Source: Podospora pseudocomata
Lineage: Eukaryota; Ascomycota; Sordariomycetes; Sordariales; Podosporaceae
Length of the DNA stretch: 64,000 bases
Direction: 5' to 3'
Assembly (NCBI RefSeq): GCF_035222375.1
Contig: NW_026946363.1
Coordinates: forward strand, 4,402,001-4,466,000
A model generated the notes under the pieces. That model had not been told where the DNA came from and did not search any database. It saw only the letters and a program-made list of their open reading frames with translations. Of the stretch, positions 10,352-21,074 are shown piece by piece; within the stretch, counting starts at the first letter, position 1; each line of letters begins with the position of its first letter. The translations under genes and the position numbers were made by a program.

Positions 10352-11418
10352 GGTGGCGTTTTTTTTGTGGTGTGGCTTTGGTGAAACTTTGGGTTTTGGT
10401 GTTTCTTGAACTGGCTGTGATGTTCTTGCCTGGTTTGAGTGAATTGCGATTTTGGCGAGATGTTTGTGGGTGTTTGATGCGGTTGAGGGTGAGCTTGCCA
10501 CGAGCGATGCTAGACTGACGTCATTCACGTCATTTTGTGTTCATCCCACCCGAGGATGGGGAGTGACTTCGTTTTTGGGCCATTGGGGTGTCAATATGAG
10601 CAGGAGTGAAGAACGCAAAAGGGTTGAACGCGGTTGACCCTCGAGCGAGCCTCTTGATAGCCGGTGTATTTGCATATACCAGGGTGAGATTCACCACCAG
10701 CTTCCTCGAGTAATACCTATTCAGACCAAGGTGAGGTCAGCTCAGGGGGTGAGGACCAGATCTCGAGGGTCCCCGTCGCACTTCTTTACAGTTCACCCTA
10801 GAGTACAAAGACCCTTTGGTACTCCCCACCGTGACCGCAGTTCCGGATATCAAAGCTAGCCCAGTCTTGCATCGCTGCAAGCCATGTACCAGTCATCCGA
10901 GATCTCACCACCAAGGTCCGCAACAGATAGCCTCACTTATACAAGATGTAAATAGGCTTTATCTTCACTAAAATATCATGCCTTAGACCAAGCAGAAGTG
11001 GTTGATGAATACCAGCCCAGCTTAGCTTTTCGATGTTTAGAATCCTCCATCTCAACACCAAAGCCAACCCCTGTCTCTCCCAACCCAATTCCCCAGAGAT
11101 GTTTCTTCAATTACATCTCCAGACTCGACAACAATGATACTAAAACAGACCTCCCTTCTCCCGTCGGTCCCCCAGACCGCTTCCCACTCCCAATCCCGTC
11201 TCCCTTCCAGCCCCCCCCCCATTGGGCTCCCTCGTCTTGGGGCCCTCCTGTCGCTGCCTAGCTTGTCAGCCTACACACTCTTTACAAAACATCACCGATT
11301 CAGGTCACTCTCTTTACCACCCGTCTCGACCCCGATGGCCACCATTAAAATCCCCTGTTTGTAATTTTCTTCATTCTACTAATTACCTCTCACTCATTCA
11401 ATCCGGTCGTCACCCAAA
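10352..11418. other. intergenic, divergent promoter region
   Basis: No gene seen. The part after about 11040 is strongly C/T-rich on the given strand, as expected just upstream of the plus-strand gene at 11419. Confidence 0.55.
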
Positions 11419-12281
11419 ATGGTCCCCCTATCATTTGCCCTTCGAGCAGCTCTGCTCACCCTCTCCGTCGCCCTTCCCACCCTCTCCCTCCCAGCCCCCA
11501 TTGCCCAACGAGACGTAGCCCTCCATCGCTCCTCCCTAGACAGCACCTGGGACGACACCGACAGCTGGGAACCCCACGCAGGATGGTTCTCCTACAACGA
11601 AGATGAAGACTACGACTGCGAAGAATACCCCGACTACGACGAGGACTGGGACGAAGACGAAAACGACGAGGGGTGTGAATGGGACGAGAACGACGAAAGC
11701 GACTGGAAAAGTGACGACGATGACGACGACGAAAGCGACTGGGAAAGTGACGACGATGACGACGACGATCCCACCTGGGAGGATTACTCCCTCACTAATC
11801 TAGTAATCCAGTGCGTTACCCCGTGTTCCCGCCACCCCCACCCCCTACCCATCCATGTTTGACATAATTGTCTCCCCCAGCTCCCCCCATCAAACCCTCC
11901 ACTCCGGAATCGGCACAGTCTACACCCAAGACGGCCGCGTCGGCTCCTGCGGCACCTCCCACGACGACTCCGCCTTCGTCGTCGCCCTCGGAAACGACTG
12001 GATGCACCACCGGTACCAGGCCTCCGAGTGCGGCCGCCAGATTCAGGTCACCAACAAGGGGTCGCATCACCACGTCGGCGGCGAAGGTAACACCATCACC
12101 GTCACCGTCCAGGACACCTGCGCCAGCTGCGACGCCGGCCACGTCGACTTTAGCCATGCCGCGTGGGACGCGCTGACAGACGGGAGCCCGCCCGGGCAGG
12201 TTGATCTTGAGTGGTGAGTTTTTTTGATCTTGGTGATGATGGAATGGGGCATGCTGACAGGAATTTAGGACTTGGCTGTAA
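11419..12281 (+). CDS. secreted acidic protein with double-psi beta-barrel (RlpA/barwin-like) domain
   Basis: Three exons: 11419-11810, 11881-12213 and 12269-12281; introns 70 bases (GTGCGT...CCCAG) and 55 bases (GTGAGT...TTTAG); 245 residues. A signal peptide (MVPLSFALRAALLTLSVALPTLSLPAP) is followed by an intensely acidic stretch, about residues 60-125, with two copies of SDWxSDDDDDD. The rest is a double-psi beta-barrel: GIGTVYTQDGRVGSCGT, an ALG segment, ECGRQIQV, VTVQDTCASC, a D-F-S motif, and the closing strand VDLEW-TWL, the last four residues of which come from the tiny third exon. That ending fits the usual end of these barrels and supports the splice call. Family members act in the wall as expansin-like, barwin-like or protease-inhibitor-like proteins. 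The acidic linker might bind calcium or cationic wall polymers (inference). Confidence 0.85.
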
Positions 12282-12754
12282 GAGTAAATGTAGAACATAA
12301 AAAAGAGGAGGACTGTGCTTACTGCTATGGATTTTGTATAAATGCATGAGCCTGAACATAGAGTAGATTCTGTGCTTGCCGCTGTTATTTGTTCCAAGCA
12401 CGTTAAGATGCAATGCATTTACATTCCTGTCGACCATCAAAATCACCAAAAGAGAAGGCAAGCGGTTCTATTCCATTTGATGCCTGTGGTCTATCAATGA
12501 CCATAACCTCCCCTCTTTGTCCATGTGTATAACCCAGTGCCCTTCACCAACGATGTAACCATGGAAAAAAACATCCCCTTCCCCAACGCCAATAACTCCC
12601 AAAAGAAAAAGCAAGCGTCAACCATCCCGTCAAAGACTTGTCGAAAAAAAAAAAAAAAGGGTATCTCGCTCTATCCACCCATCAATATCCTCCGCTGTAT
12701 GCCACTGGCCCCCAATCGAATCTACCACAGTGAGTCAAAAGAATAAAAAAGACA
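12282..12754. other. intergenic between convergent genes
   Basis: Untranslated and spacer sequence between a plus-strand and a minus-strand gene; an A-run lies at about 12643-12659. No gene seen. Confidence 0.6.
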
Positions 12755-13000
12755 TCACTGCCAATCCAAACTCCCCGCCTGCCACCCCATCTTCTCATTC
12801 CTTCTCGAGGCCGTCTCCCTGCTCTCCTCCTTGGCCATGCTGGCCTTGATAATCATGCACTGCTGGCACCGCTGCGCCTTGTTCGACTTGCCCGTCCGCC
12901 CGACGTCCACCGCGCCGCAGTACTTGTGTGTGATCTCGTCGTCCCAGTTCTGCGGCTTTTGCCCCGCCACCTTGGCCTTGGAGTCGTAGGATTTGCCCAT
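12755..13000 (-). CDS. small uncharacterised protein with a CxxC pair
   Basis: An 81-residue frame, MGKSYDSKAK to the stop, with plain hydrophilic composition, a CQQC pair (RCQQCMIIKASMAKEE) and another Cys in KYCGAVDVG. The leader just upstream is pyrimidine-rich on the coding strand, and third positions favour C and G as in neighbouring genes. These points suggest a real small gene, possibly with a metal-binding CxxC. I do not recognise it. No intron is needed. Confidence 0.6.
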   Translation of the reverse strand: MGKSYDSKAKVAGQKPQNWDDEITHKYCGAVDVGRTGKSNKAQRCQQCMIIKASMAKEESRETASRRNEKMGWQAGSLDWQ

Positions 13001-13699
13001 TTTGTTCTGTTTCGATCCCGCGGAAAGAGGGAGGGAGGGGGTTCTTTGTTGAGATAGGGGTTGCTATGGTGGTGGCCCCAGTAAGGAAGGCGGGTTTGGG
13101 GCTCGCTGGGCTGTTGGGAAAAGGATGATATTCGAGGAAGTCGCAGGTAGAACGATGACGATGTTTTCTTCCAGTCCACCGAGGTATGTAAATAGTCTGT
13201 GTGAGATCGTGTAGGTGTTGTTGTGAAAGCGTGGTGTTGTCGAGGAAAGGTTGTCAAAAGAAGGTCTGAATAAACAGGTGACGGCTGATAAATATAGAAC
13301 CAGAAAGAGCAAAAAAATCCTTCCTTTTTTGTGCGCCCGCTCGGTGTGTGCGCCTGCCAATCTGCCCAAAAGAGCCGAGTTGTGTCTGTGTGGTTGCTCC
13401 CGGTGTGGTGTGACAAAGGCGAGCACCTGCCACGTTTATGACGTCATGCTGCTCCAAGGAAGGCACTTTCAGGGTCCGGGCCAAGCAATTCGGGGTTAGG
13501 GGTAGAGGTGACTCGATTCGCCACTGCCTGTTTCTCGGTGTCGCCGTTCGGCATGTCATGAGGCTTCAGTCCACCTGACCCATTGAGTGTGGGATGGCAG
13601 CAAGTAACAGAAATGGTTTGACGTGAACAATGGCAAAAACACGACTGTAGAGACAGTCTACTAAGCAGAATAAAAAATATGCAAAAGTTAAGGTGAATT
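13001..13699. other. intergenic
   Basis: Leader of the small minus-strand gene and spacer before the tRNA. Minus-strand open frames here overlap each other in different frames and show no domain. No further gene seen. Confidence 0.55.
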
Positions 13700-13790
13700 G
13701 GGGCCACCCGGGGATTGAACCCGGGACCTCTCGCAAGCAATGCTTTAGGGTGTACCCTAAGCGAGAATCATACCACTAGACCAGCGGCCC
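13700..13790 (-). tRNA. tRNA-Pro (anticodon AGG) with a 19-nt intron
   Basis: On the minus strand the acceptor strands GGGCCGC and GTGGCCC pair, the A box is TGGTCTAGTGG and the B box GGTTCAATCC. The anticodon stem is CTCGC/GCGAG with loop TTAGGG...T, giving anticodon AGG. A 19-base intron (13736-13754) lies after position 37, the canonical place, and contains CCCTAA, which can pair with the loop. A T-run suitable for Pol III termination follows on the minus strand (about 13682-13685). All identity features fit proline. Confidence 0.93.
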
Positions 13791-14319
13791 TTTCTAATTC
13801 AATGACGCTGATTCCCAGAAATTCGTCTTATGCCGCTAGAAAGAGTCTGCAACCTGTGTAACACATCTATTGGAATGCCGTATTAGGGGAGTACTCTGAG
13901 GGATATGGAGGAAGCATGATGAAGATAGAGTAGCATCGTTTGATGAAATTCTGGCATTTGAAGAAAATGTACCTAGCATGTTAATGCAACGGTGGTTCCC
14001 CCCGAGAAGTAGTCAAGATGGTTCAAGATAACAACGCGAAAAGTCAGGCCTCTGTTCACCTTCATTTTACAACGGTGCACCAAGAGATTTGAAAACCATC
14101 ACATAGCAAACTTGAACGTTGAAATGTCATCAGCCAAGTCGTATCCATTGAGAAATATTCACAAAACCCAAACTACCACTCCCAAGCTCACTCCCAACTC
14201 CCATACCGATTGAAATTCACCAAAAAGCTTCTTCCTATCAACCTCCCCATTCCCTCCCCAATCCCTCCCCAAATTCTTGTACACTGGCAGTCCACAGAAC
14301 CACCTACCCTTAAAACCCC
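13791..14319. other. intergenic
   Basis: Spacer and probable 3' untranslated region of the minus-strand gene that ends at 14320. No gene seen. Confidence 0.6.
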
Positions 14320-15205
14320 TTAGGCACGGCCACTGAGACGCTGAAGGGCGTCAAGCAAAGCCCGGCAAGTAGTCCCGGCACCGCAGGCGCCACCGGCAGC
14401 TCCAGTTCCAGCACCAGCATCAGCTCCAACGCCCGCACCAGCACCGCCAGCAGCAGCGTTATCAGGAACAAAGATGCCCCACTCGCCAACCAAGCTATCA
14501 ACAGTAAGAGTAAGCTCATTCTCCTCGAGCTCAAACTCCAACTCGCCGACACCAGCACCAATGACGAATCCATTGGCCTCGGGGCAGAAGCGACCAATCT
14601 GACCAGCGCTGATATCAAGCGTGTTGTCAGCAGTAAGAATGTAGTCAATCTTCTGCAGCGTCAGCCCATCAGTGCCGCCACCAGCGATGGCGACCTTGTA
14701 CGAGACTGGCTCGAGGGCCTTGAAGCCGGGGGGAGGCGCGGCAGGGGACTTGTTCTCGGTTACGATCATGGATCTGCCTTCTTGATTTTGGAATTCGACC
14801 TCGAAGACGCCGTTGGTCTAGGAGTTGTTAGTTTTGGTTCTGATAGGGTCGTCATTCGGGGGGAAGGGGGATGCTTACGCCAGCAGGGAAGAGAGTATCG
14901 GTTTTGATGTTGCCACCGCCTAGTTCGACCGCCTCGCCGAACTGGGCCTCTTGTTCAACCTCGTTCTCTTCGCCTTCTTCACCGCCTTCACCACCGCCGG
15001 CGGCGGGAGGTGGGGTAGCAGGGACAGCTGTGGCTGTTGGAGCGGCGGTGGCAGAGGCGATGGCGGAGGAAGAGACACGGGAAGCATTTCTTCCACGACG
15101 GTCAGCCGCGGAAACACCACCGTAGTTTCCACCGTTGTGAGGGGCCGGGAGGGCAGAGGCGGAGAGGGCCAGGATGGCGGAGAAGAGAGCGCAGGACAGC
15201 TTCAT
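14320..15205 (-). CDS. secreted Ala/Gly-rich protein of unknown function
   Basis: Two exons on the minus strand, 15205-14879 and 14817-14320, with a 61-base intron (GTAAGC donor, ACTAAC branch site, CCTAG acceptor); 274 residues. Signal peptide MKLSCALFSAILALSASA, then a low-complexity Ala/Thr/Pro part and an acidic GGEEGEENEVEQE stretch. After it comes a folded-looking beta-rich domain (GGNIKTDTLFPAG-TNGVFEVEF, YKVAIAGGG, LQKIDYILTADN, ANGFVIGAGVGELEFEL). The C-terminus is again Gly/Ala-rich and ends in CGAGTTCRALLDALQRLSGRA, with a possible disulphide. I do not recognise the domain. It looks like a cell-wall or extracellular protein; there is no convincing GPI signal. Confidence 0.85.
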
Positions 15206-17766
15206 CTTGGAGGCTTTGTTGGGTGTGTGTTGTCTTGTTGTTTATGGAAAGAAAGAAGACGTCAAGGAATGTGATGGTAGTTGCGAAGCTCGTAAGTTTT
15301 AATGAATGAATGGACCAGCCAACCAAGAAATGAAGTTGTGAGGAAAAAGAGGAAGAAAGAAGGTCGGGTTGGGGAATGGAACAACTGCTGGTGAGGCTGA
15401 TGATGAAAGGAATGTCCAAATGAAAGCCCGGTATCATGGTGGCCATACAGGCGTACTTATATTGATCCTCCCTCATGACCGAACAAGTTCCTATCGGGAA
15501 AATCTCATTAAGAGCTAAGCTGATCGAAACATCGCCAAGGGATTGACCAGATGACTTCACTGGGGAGTGGTGGTTTGGCCTGCTGTCAACTGGGTTGTAG
15601 GGGCCAGTCGTGCAAGTTCAACCGAAGAAAGGGGCGGCCGCACTGCCCGGAGGCCCGCGAATGCGGAAAGATGCATGTTGGGAAAAGGGCCAAGACTCGC
15701 TCTATATGAGCAATGGACGTTTGGCGTAACATGGAGGCACTGGAAAACGAATAAGCTTTGTCACCACTCCACATGACAGAGGTCTTGAGATGAGGCTGCC
15801 ACGGTGTAATTCGCTGGTGCTGCCAAAAGCTGACCTGCAGGCAGCATGTTTAGGCTCGACTTGCCTTGGATGATGTTGCCGACCAGGGGTCGAGCTGGGG
15901 TCAACTCCACAGATCTGATACCAAGGGCGATCCACCCACACCTTTCCTCGGCGTTTTACATTGGCGCTCCTGGGCACTCCTTGGCTTTCTGAGACTCTGG
16001 TGCGGAAGAGATCCCTATCTGGGAGCGGTCAGTCAAATGAGAGTGGTGGTGGGAGAGCTTCAGTGGTCATCTGATCCGTCCGAGTTAAATTCAGCATAAG
16101 CGCCGTCTCCCTTTAAACGTGCTGCACACCCGACGTACGGGAACGCGAAGCCAAAAAAAGACCCATCGGCATCTGTTGCTCAAGAAAAAGAGGTCAGAAT
16201 GAAGCAGTTACCCTCTATTAGTTGCAATGCCCCCGGAAACGCCATACATGGCCTAATAGCTGTCCAGATTAGCTAATAATGCCAATAATGCTTCGAGTAC
16301 ACAGCCCCATCGGTTTGAGATCACACTGGTTGATGTGGGCATCTTGGGAGACGAGAGTGGGCGAATTTGCATTACCAATGATGGCTCATATATTATCGCC
16401 ATGAGATGATAATTTATGGACTGGGGGATAGTACGGGGTCGTTGACCAGCCCAACTGGCTTCGAGGCGCAAGGGAGCATGGGAATATCCGATGTGGCCTG
16501 TGCTTTGAGGGCCAAGTGTCGGAGAAAAGGCAAGCTTTGCCAAGGCTCGGCTCGACTTTCCCCAGCGGTCTGGGCCCGACAGGCGCTGGCCCAGTGGAGA
16601 GATGCTGTTTTCTTGTCTCGACTTGGCTTTTGGTTGAAGTCTTGGAGACCAGCCGAGGACATTTTTTGCAGATTGTGATTCTTGGAAACAGCAAGTCGAA
16701 CAAGATCAAACGGGTGTTGGTCTCCGTGTGTTCATAGGAAACCGCGGGGCCAAAGCTGCAAAACAGCTAGGTACCTAGCGTAAGGTGTCTGGTCTGGGAG
16801 AGTGAGAATAGCTTCATCCGATAAGGCGCAGCCGATGGAAAATAAAACGGGACAGAAAGTTCGGGTGTCTGTGTGGTCGTAGACGTCGTGGTAGGACAGG
16901 AATGATAGGAAGTCGTCGACGAGGGAAACGGCAAGAACGGCAATGGGTCGCGTGTGCTTCATCAACGAACATTGTCCTCCTGCCGATTGGGATCTGGTAG
17001 TGTTACGCCACACTAGCGCAGGGCCCTGGGCTGGAGCTGGGCCAATCGGAGGTGGCTTGTTCACAGGGGTCCCACAAGCCGACGTTTTGACTTCTTCCCC
17101 TTTCTCCACCTCCATCCGGCTGCACAAGCCGATCACTGTCTGATCGGCCTGCTGCTTTTTGACACGCAATGGCAGCCAACCTCGCAAAAGGACGCTCCAG
17201 TTCTCTCACAACTGCGGCTGGCTTGGCAATGCTGCCGTCTCACCATGCACCCCCGTCTGATACACCTTCGAGAGGGGTCATCGCTGCAACTTGCGTCTCT
17301 GGCTGAGGCAGAGGATTGGTGAACATGAGAGCCTGTGCGTTGAGAACTTCCGGATTCGGTTCCTTCTTCGTGGTCCCTTGAACTCGAACTGTATCAGCCG
17401 CGCCGAGATACCCGATTATCAGTGGTGGGTGGACTGCCCAGGGGTGAGTGTTTGGTGTTTTGAGTGCACTCCAAGGTGATGGAGGACGCCTTATTACCTT
17501 TGCTGGGCGCCACTCGTTTCGTGAGAATTTCCCTTCTCTGCTTCCTTTCCGTCTCTTTCACTTTCCTCTTCTCACTTTTTGAAAGGGCAGCTGGTCTGCA
17601 ATTGTGGCTAGCTGTGACTGTCCCTCTTTAGATTCCCTTCTTTTGACTTTCCTTCATTAACTGTATTCATATTTCAACGACCCTCCTCATCGGACAGGAA
17701 CCGACGACGCTGGATCGTGGATGACAGTGCTGGTATATTTCACAACGACAGCAACAAAACGGCAAG
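15206..17766. other. long intergenic region, no gene seen
   Basis: About 2.5 kb between divergent genes. Short open frames occur on both strands without domain or splice support. From about 17500 the given strand becomes C/T-rich, as expected for the leader of the gene at 17767. I see no repeat or RNA gene. Confidence 0.5.
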
Positions 17767-19148
17767 ATGAGGGTTACAGGACCAGGTGATCGCAGGAGGA
17801 ACCATGCGTGGCTGGAAATGAGGAGCCGCGAGAGGCGTTGGACTCGACGACAAATCGAGGAGGAGGAAGACACCTCGGACTCGGATGGCGAAACTTCTGG
17901 GGACGACTCTGGAGACGATTCATCTGATGGCGAGGATGATGTACCGACGGTGCCCACACCAAGACCTCTCCTTCCCGTTCCCACGGTAGGGGCTGGCGCT
18001 GGGGTTAGTCTACTGCCCGTTCCCGGTACCCCCGCTCCCGTCCCTGGTGGGACATTGGGTGCCGATGAGGGCGGCGTCGATGATGGTCTGACTTCAGAGT
18101 CTGATGGCATCGACTCAGGCGACGATGATTCGCCGGATGAGGACGAAGAGGAGGAAAATGCTGTCCCCCCACCTCCCGTCGACGGCTCTTCGTCCACATC
18201 GACATCCTCCGTGGATGGCCCTGCTCCTACCGGAAGCAGCTCATCCAGCTCGCTTACGGCATCTGCGACCATCACCTCTTCCAGCACGAGTACTCAGTCT
18301 TCTAGCACCGTTACCGAGTCTGTTTCGGCATCCAGCACACCGACCATTGACGACGTTTTGACATCGGTAACCGCGGAGCCAACCTCTTTGCCACCTTTGG
18401 CACTACCCGAAGTCTCCCCAACACCCGGGGCAACTGGCGGTGCTACAGTTGACCAGGAACAGCTCGGGGCATCGCCAAGCAGGATGAACGCAGGTGCGGC
18501 AGCAGGCATCATTATTGGCACGCTTGGTAGGTTCTCTGACATTTCACTTCGGTAACTAGCATCTAACCTTAGCACTCAGCCATCATTGGATGCTTGATCG
18601 GCGCGGCTTTCTTCTGGCGCAAATGGAGGCGTGATCGCGGACAACCCTTCATGCCCGCCATTGTCCTGCCATGGAAGAAAGATAAAGACGGCGACGACTC
18701 GGATGCTGCTCTAGCACCCCCTAAAATCAACGAGAAAACCAACACGGCCATCATGGATGATCTCATGAAGGCGGCATATCAAGCCGAGAACGGGAATGAC
18801 ATGGAATATTACGGAGGGTACCCACCCGACAAGAAGGAGCTCCACCCCAACATGATCGACGAAAAGGCCTATGTTGCCCTGGCTGGGCATCTCACCCCAA
18901 GGACCCCAAAGAAGCCCGTGTCGACCTGGCTGGGCGGTATCGTGACACCCCGACAGTCTCAGGGCCCCGCGTTCCCCCCTAGTCCCATGTATTCCGAAGC
19001 TGAAAGACGCGAGAATGAGAGACGACAAGTTGGGTCTACGATTCCCGGAACGATGGCTGTGCCCAAGCTGCAGCCCCCGCCTCCGGCCAAGGCAAGGACG
19101 ACCATGACTACGGATACAACCAACACGAGTGTGAGGTGGTACGGTTAG
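17767..19148 (+). CDS. Ser/Thr-rich single-pass membrane protein
   Basis: Two exons, 17767-18526 and 18580-19148, intron 53 bases; 442 residues. The first half is acidic and then Ser/Thr/Pro-rich (SSSTSTSSVDG, TSSSTSTQSSSTVTES), typical of a heavily O-glycosylated outer segment. The exon junction falls inside one membrane span (AGAAAGIIIGTLAIIGCLIG, about residues 241-264), followed by a basic stop-transfer stretch (WRKWRRDRG) and a 180-residue cytosolic tail rich in Pro, Lys and Glu. This order is that of fungal Mid2/SKG6-like surface sensors. No signal peptide is visible after the first Met (MRVTGPGDRRRNHAW), so either an upstream exon is missed or the single span acts as signal-anchor. Family unknown; structure call good. 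Confidence 0.8.
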
Positions 19149-19560
19149 AAGTGAAGGCTTCGAGTACTGCAGGTATGATAGTGTAGCCCGGCGTTGGCGG
19201 CAGGTGGAACAGCACGGCGTTGAAAGAAGCCCGCGTGTGAGGTGTCCTTGTTCTTTTGATCCTCGGTGTTGCGGTTGTATATAATACTGTCTATTTGTAG
19301 ATCTATATCTCAAAGTCCACATACATTATTTTCCTCTACCTAGTCCAGCCATGCACATTAAGTTGCGGTCGTGGTTGCGGTGAAGACCGACCTTCTCCTT
19401 CAAGGTGAGTTCCCCGCATCCCCGCCTTTTTTGAGCTGGTACGTCATTGACAGTTTCGCACTCCAATCTTCCCCAAAACTTACCAGCGCAGCTTTCATCT
19501 CATCTTTCACATCTCATCCCTCTCAGCCACTCACACGCTTACTCGCGACCACAAAACGTA
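19149..19560. other. intergenic, promoter/leader
   Basis: 412 bases between two plus-strand genes; the last 130 bases are C/T-rich like a leader. No gene seen. Confidence 0.6.
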
Positions 19561-20418
19561 ATGGAAATGGCTCCCCAACAAGTCGACACAACCATCTCCC
19601 CCTCCGCTACAGGCCCGGCTCTCGCCCTTGCGAAACAGCACTCGGCTGATCACCCTCTAAAACTCTACGCGGGCTGGTTCTGCCCCTTTGTCCAACGAGC
19701 CTGGATCACTCTCCAAGAAAAGGAGATCGATTACCGATACATCGAGATCAACCCCTACCACAAATCCCCCGAGTTCCTCGCCCTCAACCCCCGCGGTCTC
19801 ATCCCCACGCTTGTCCTACCTCCCGGTGAAGAGGGGAAACAGCGGGTGCTGTACGAAAGCGTGATTGTTTGCGAGTATTTGGACGAACAGTACAACTCTG
19901 GGACGAAGCTCCTGCCATGGGACCCCTACGAGAGGGCGAGGGCGAGGTTGTGGGTGAATTTTGTGGAGAAGAAATTGGTGGCGGGGTGGTATAGGTTTAT
20001 GCAGCATACGCCTGATAAGCCTTATAGTCTTGAGGGGGTGAGGAAGGAGTTTTTGGAGAATTTGAAGACTTTTGTGAGGGAGATGGATGAGGAGGGGGAG
20101 GGGTGGTTTAGTGAAGGGGGTTTTGGGTTGGTGGATGTGAGCTTTTTGCCTTGGGCCGGGAGGTTGTGGTTGATTGATCATTATAAGGAGGGCGGGGTGG
20201 GCATTCCGAAGAGGGAGGAGCGGGAGGGGTTGGAGGAGGGAGAGAGGAAGGTTTGGGAGAGGTGGGAGAGGTGGTATGAGGCTGTTATGGGGAGGGAAAC
20301 GGTCAGGGGGACTTGGAGTGAGAGAGAGGAGTATATTGGGGTGTATAAGAGGTATGCGGAGGATCAGACGGGGAGTGAGGTTGGGAAGGCTACAAGGGAG
20401 GGGAGGGCGTTGCCTTAG
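19561..20418 (+). CDS. glutathione S-transferase, omega-like
   Basis: Single exon, 285 residues, started at ATGGAAATGGCTCCC because the in-frame sequence upstream is leader-like. The N-terminal thioredoxin fold reads LKLYAGWFCPFVQRAW, with Cys41 in the CPF motif where omega-class enzymes carry their catalytic cysteine, then NPRGLIPTLV and the glutathione-binding ESVIVCEYLDE. A helical C-terminal domain follows. Omega-type transferases reduce mixed disulphides, dehydroascorbate or glutathionyl conjugates rather than conjugating electrophiles. From about 19930 the codons change from C-ending to G/T-ending while the protein stays typical. It precedes the sirtuin gene in the same orientation, with no evidence of a functional link. 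Confidence 0.9.
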   Translation: MEMAPQQVDTTISPSATGPALALAKQHSADHPLKLYAGWFCPFVQRAWITLQEKEIDYRYIEINPYHKSPEFLALNPRGLIPTLVLPPGEEGKQRVLYESVIVCEYLDEQYNSGTKLLPWDPYERARARLWVNFVEKKLVAGWYRFMQHTPDKPYSLEGVRKEFLENLKTFVREMDEEGEGWFSEGGFGLVDVSFLPWAGRLWLIDHYKEGGVGIPKREEREGLEEGERKVWERWERWYEAVMGRETVRGTWSEREEYIGVYKRYAEDQTGSEVGKATREGRALP

Positions 20419-21074
20419 AGAGTTCATTTTATTTGGCCAATCTTGACTTTCAAATTGGCTTCACTTCTTTATAGTTGTCTTACGTTGTCTTGAGGAACCA
20501 CTGAGAATCGTTGAGAATGAGATGATGGAGCGCAAGGCACCATAACCCTAACCCTCAATCAAGATGCTGTCTGCCCCACAACGGCTATCTCCAATCTTTT
20601 ACGAGATAAGCACTCACCTCACCTCGGTGATGATGTAACCCGGCGAGCCACCAAAGGATCGTCTAGTGAAGGCAGCCATTTTCATCAACCCAGCCCCTTT
20701 TATGATCCTTGCGCCTTCTTTGACGCCCGCTACATAGACTGTCTCAAGTCCTCGCGTCATATATACTCACTCACCCTTTTTCACCAAACAAAACTCTCCC
20801 CCTTCCCATCACTTTCCCCTCATTCGTCCGGCGCCATCACCGCCGCCACTCATCGCCCAAAATAGGCCGCCACTCACATCAGAACCGGCCTCGCGCAACA
20901 AACAACCACAGCACCAAAGGGCCACGTTTCGACGACGACGACGACGATTTCGACCACTTTGACGATTCTTACGCCGGGTCTAACGATTTCTCAGTCCAAG
21001 GCAAGTCGGCCCATCATCAACCAAAACCCAAAAAGAAGAAAAAGAAAGGCGGCGGCGGGAGAAACAAAGGCAAA
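20419..21074. other. leader of the sirtuin gene, with in-frame open extension
   Basis: No separate gene seen. From 20724 to 21074 the sequence is open in the same frame as the sirtuin but holds no ATG; its last part would encode an Asp run (about 20930-20950) and a Lys run just before the Met at 21075. A (GAC)n microsatellite lies at about 20931-20948. Confidence 0.55.
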
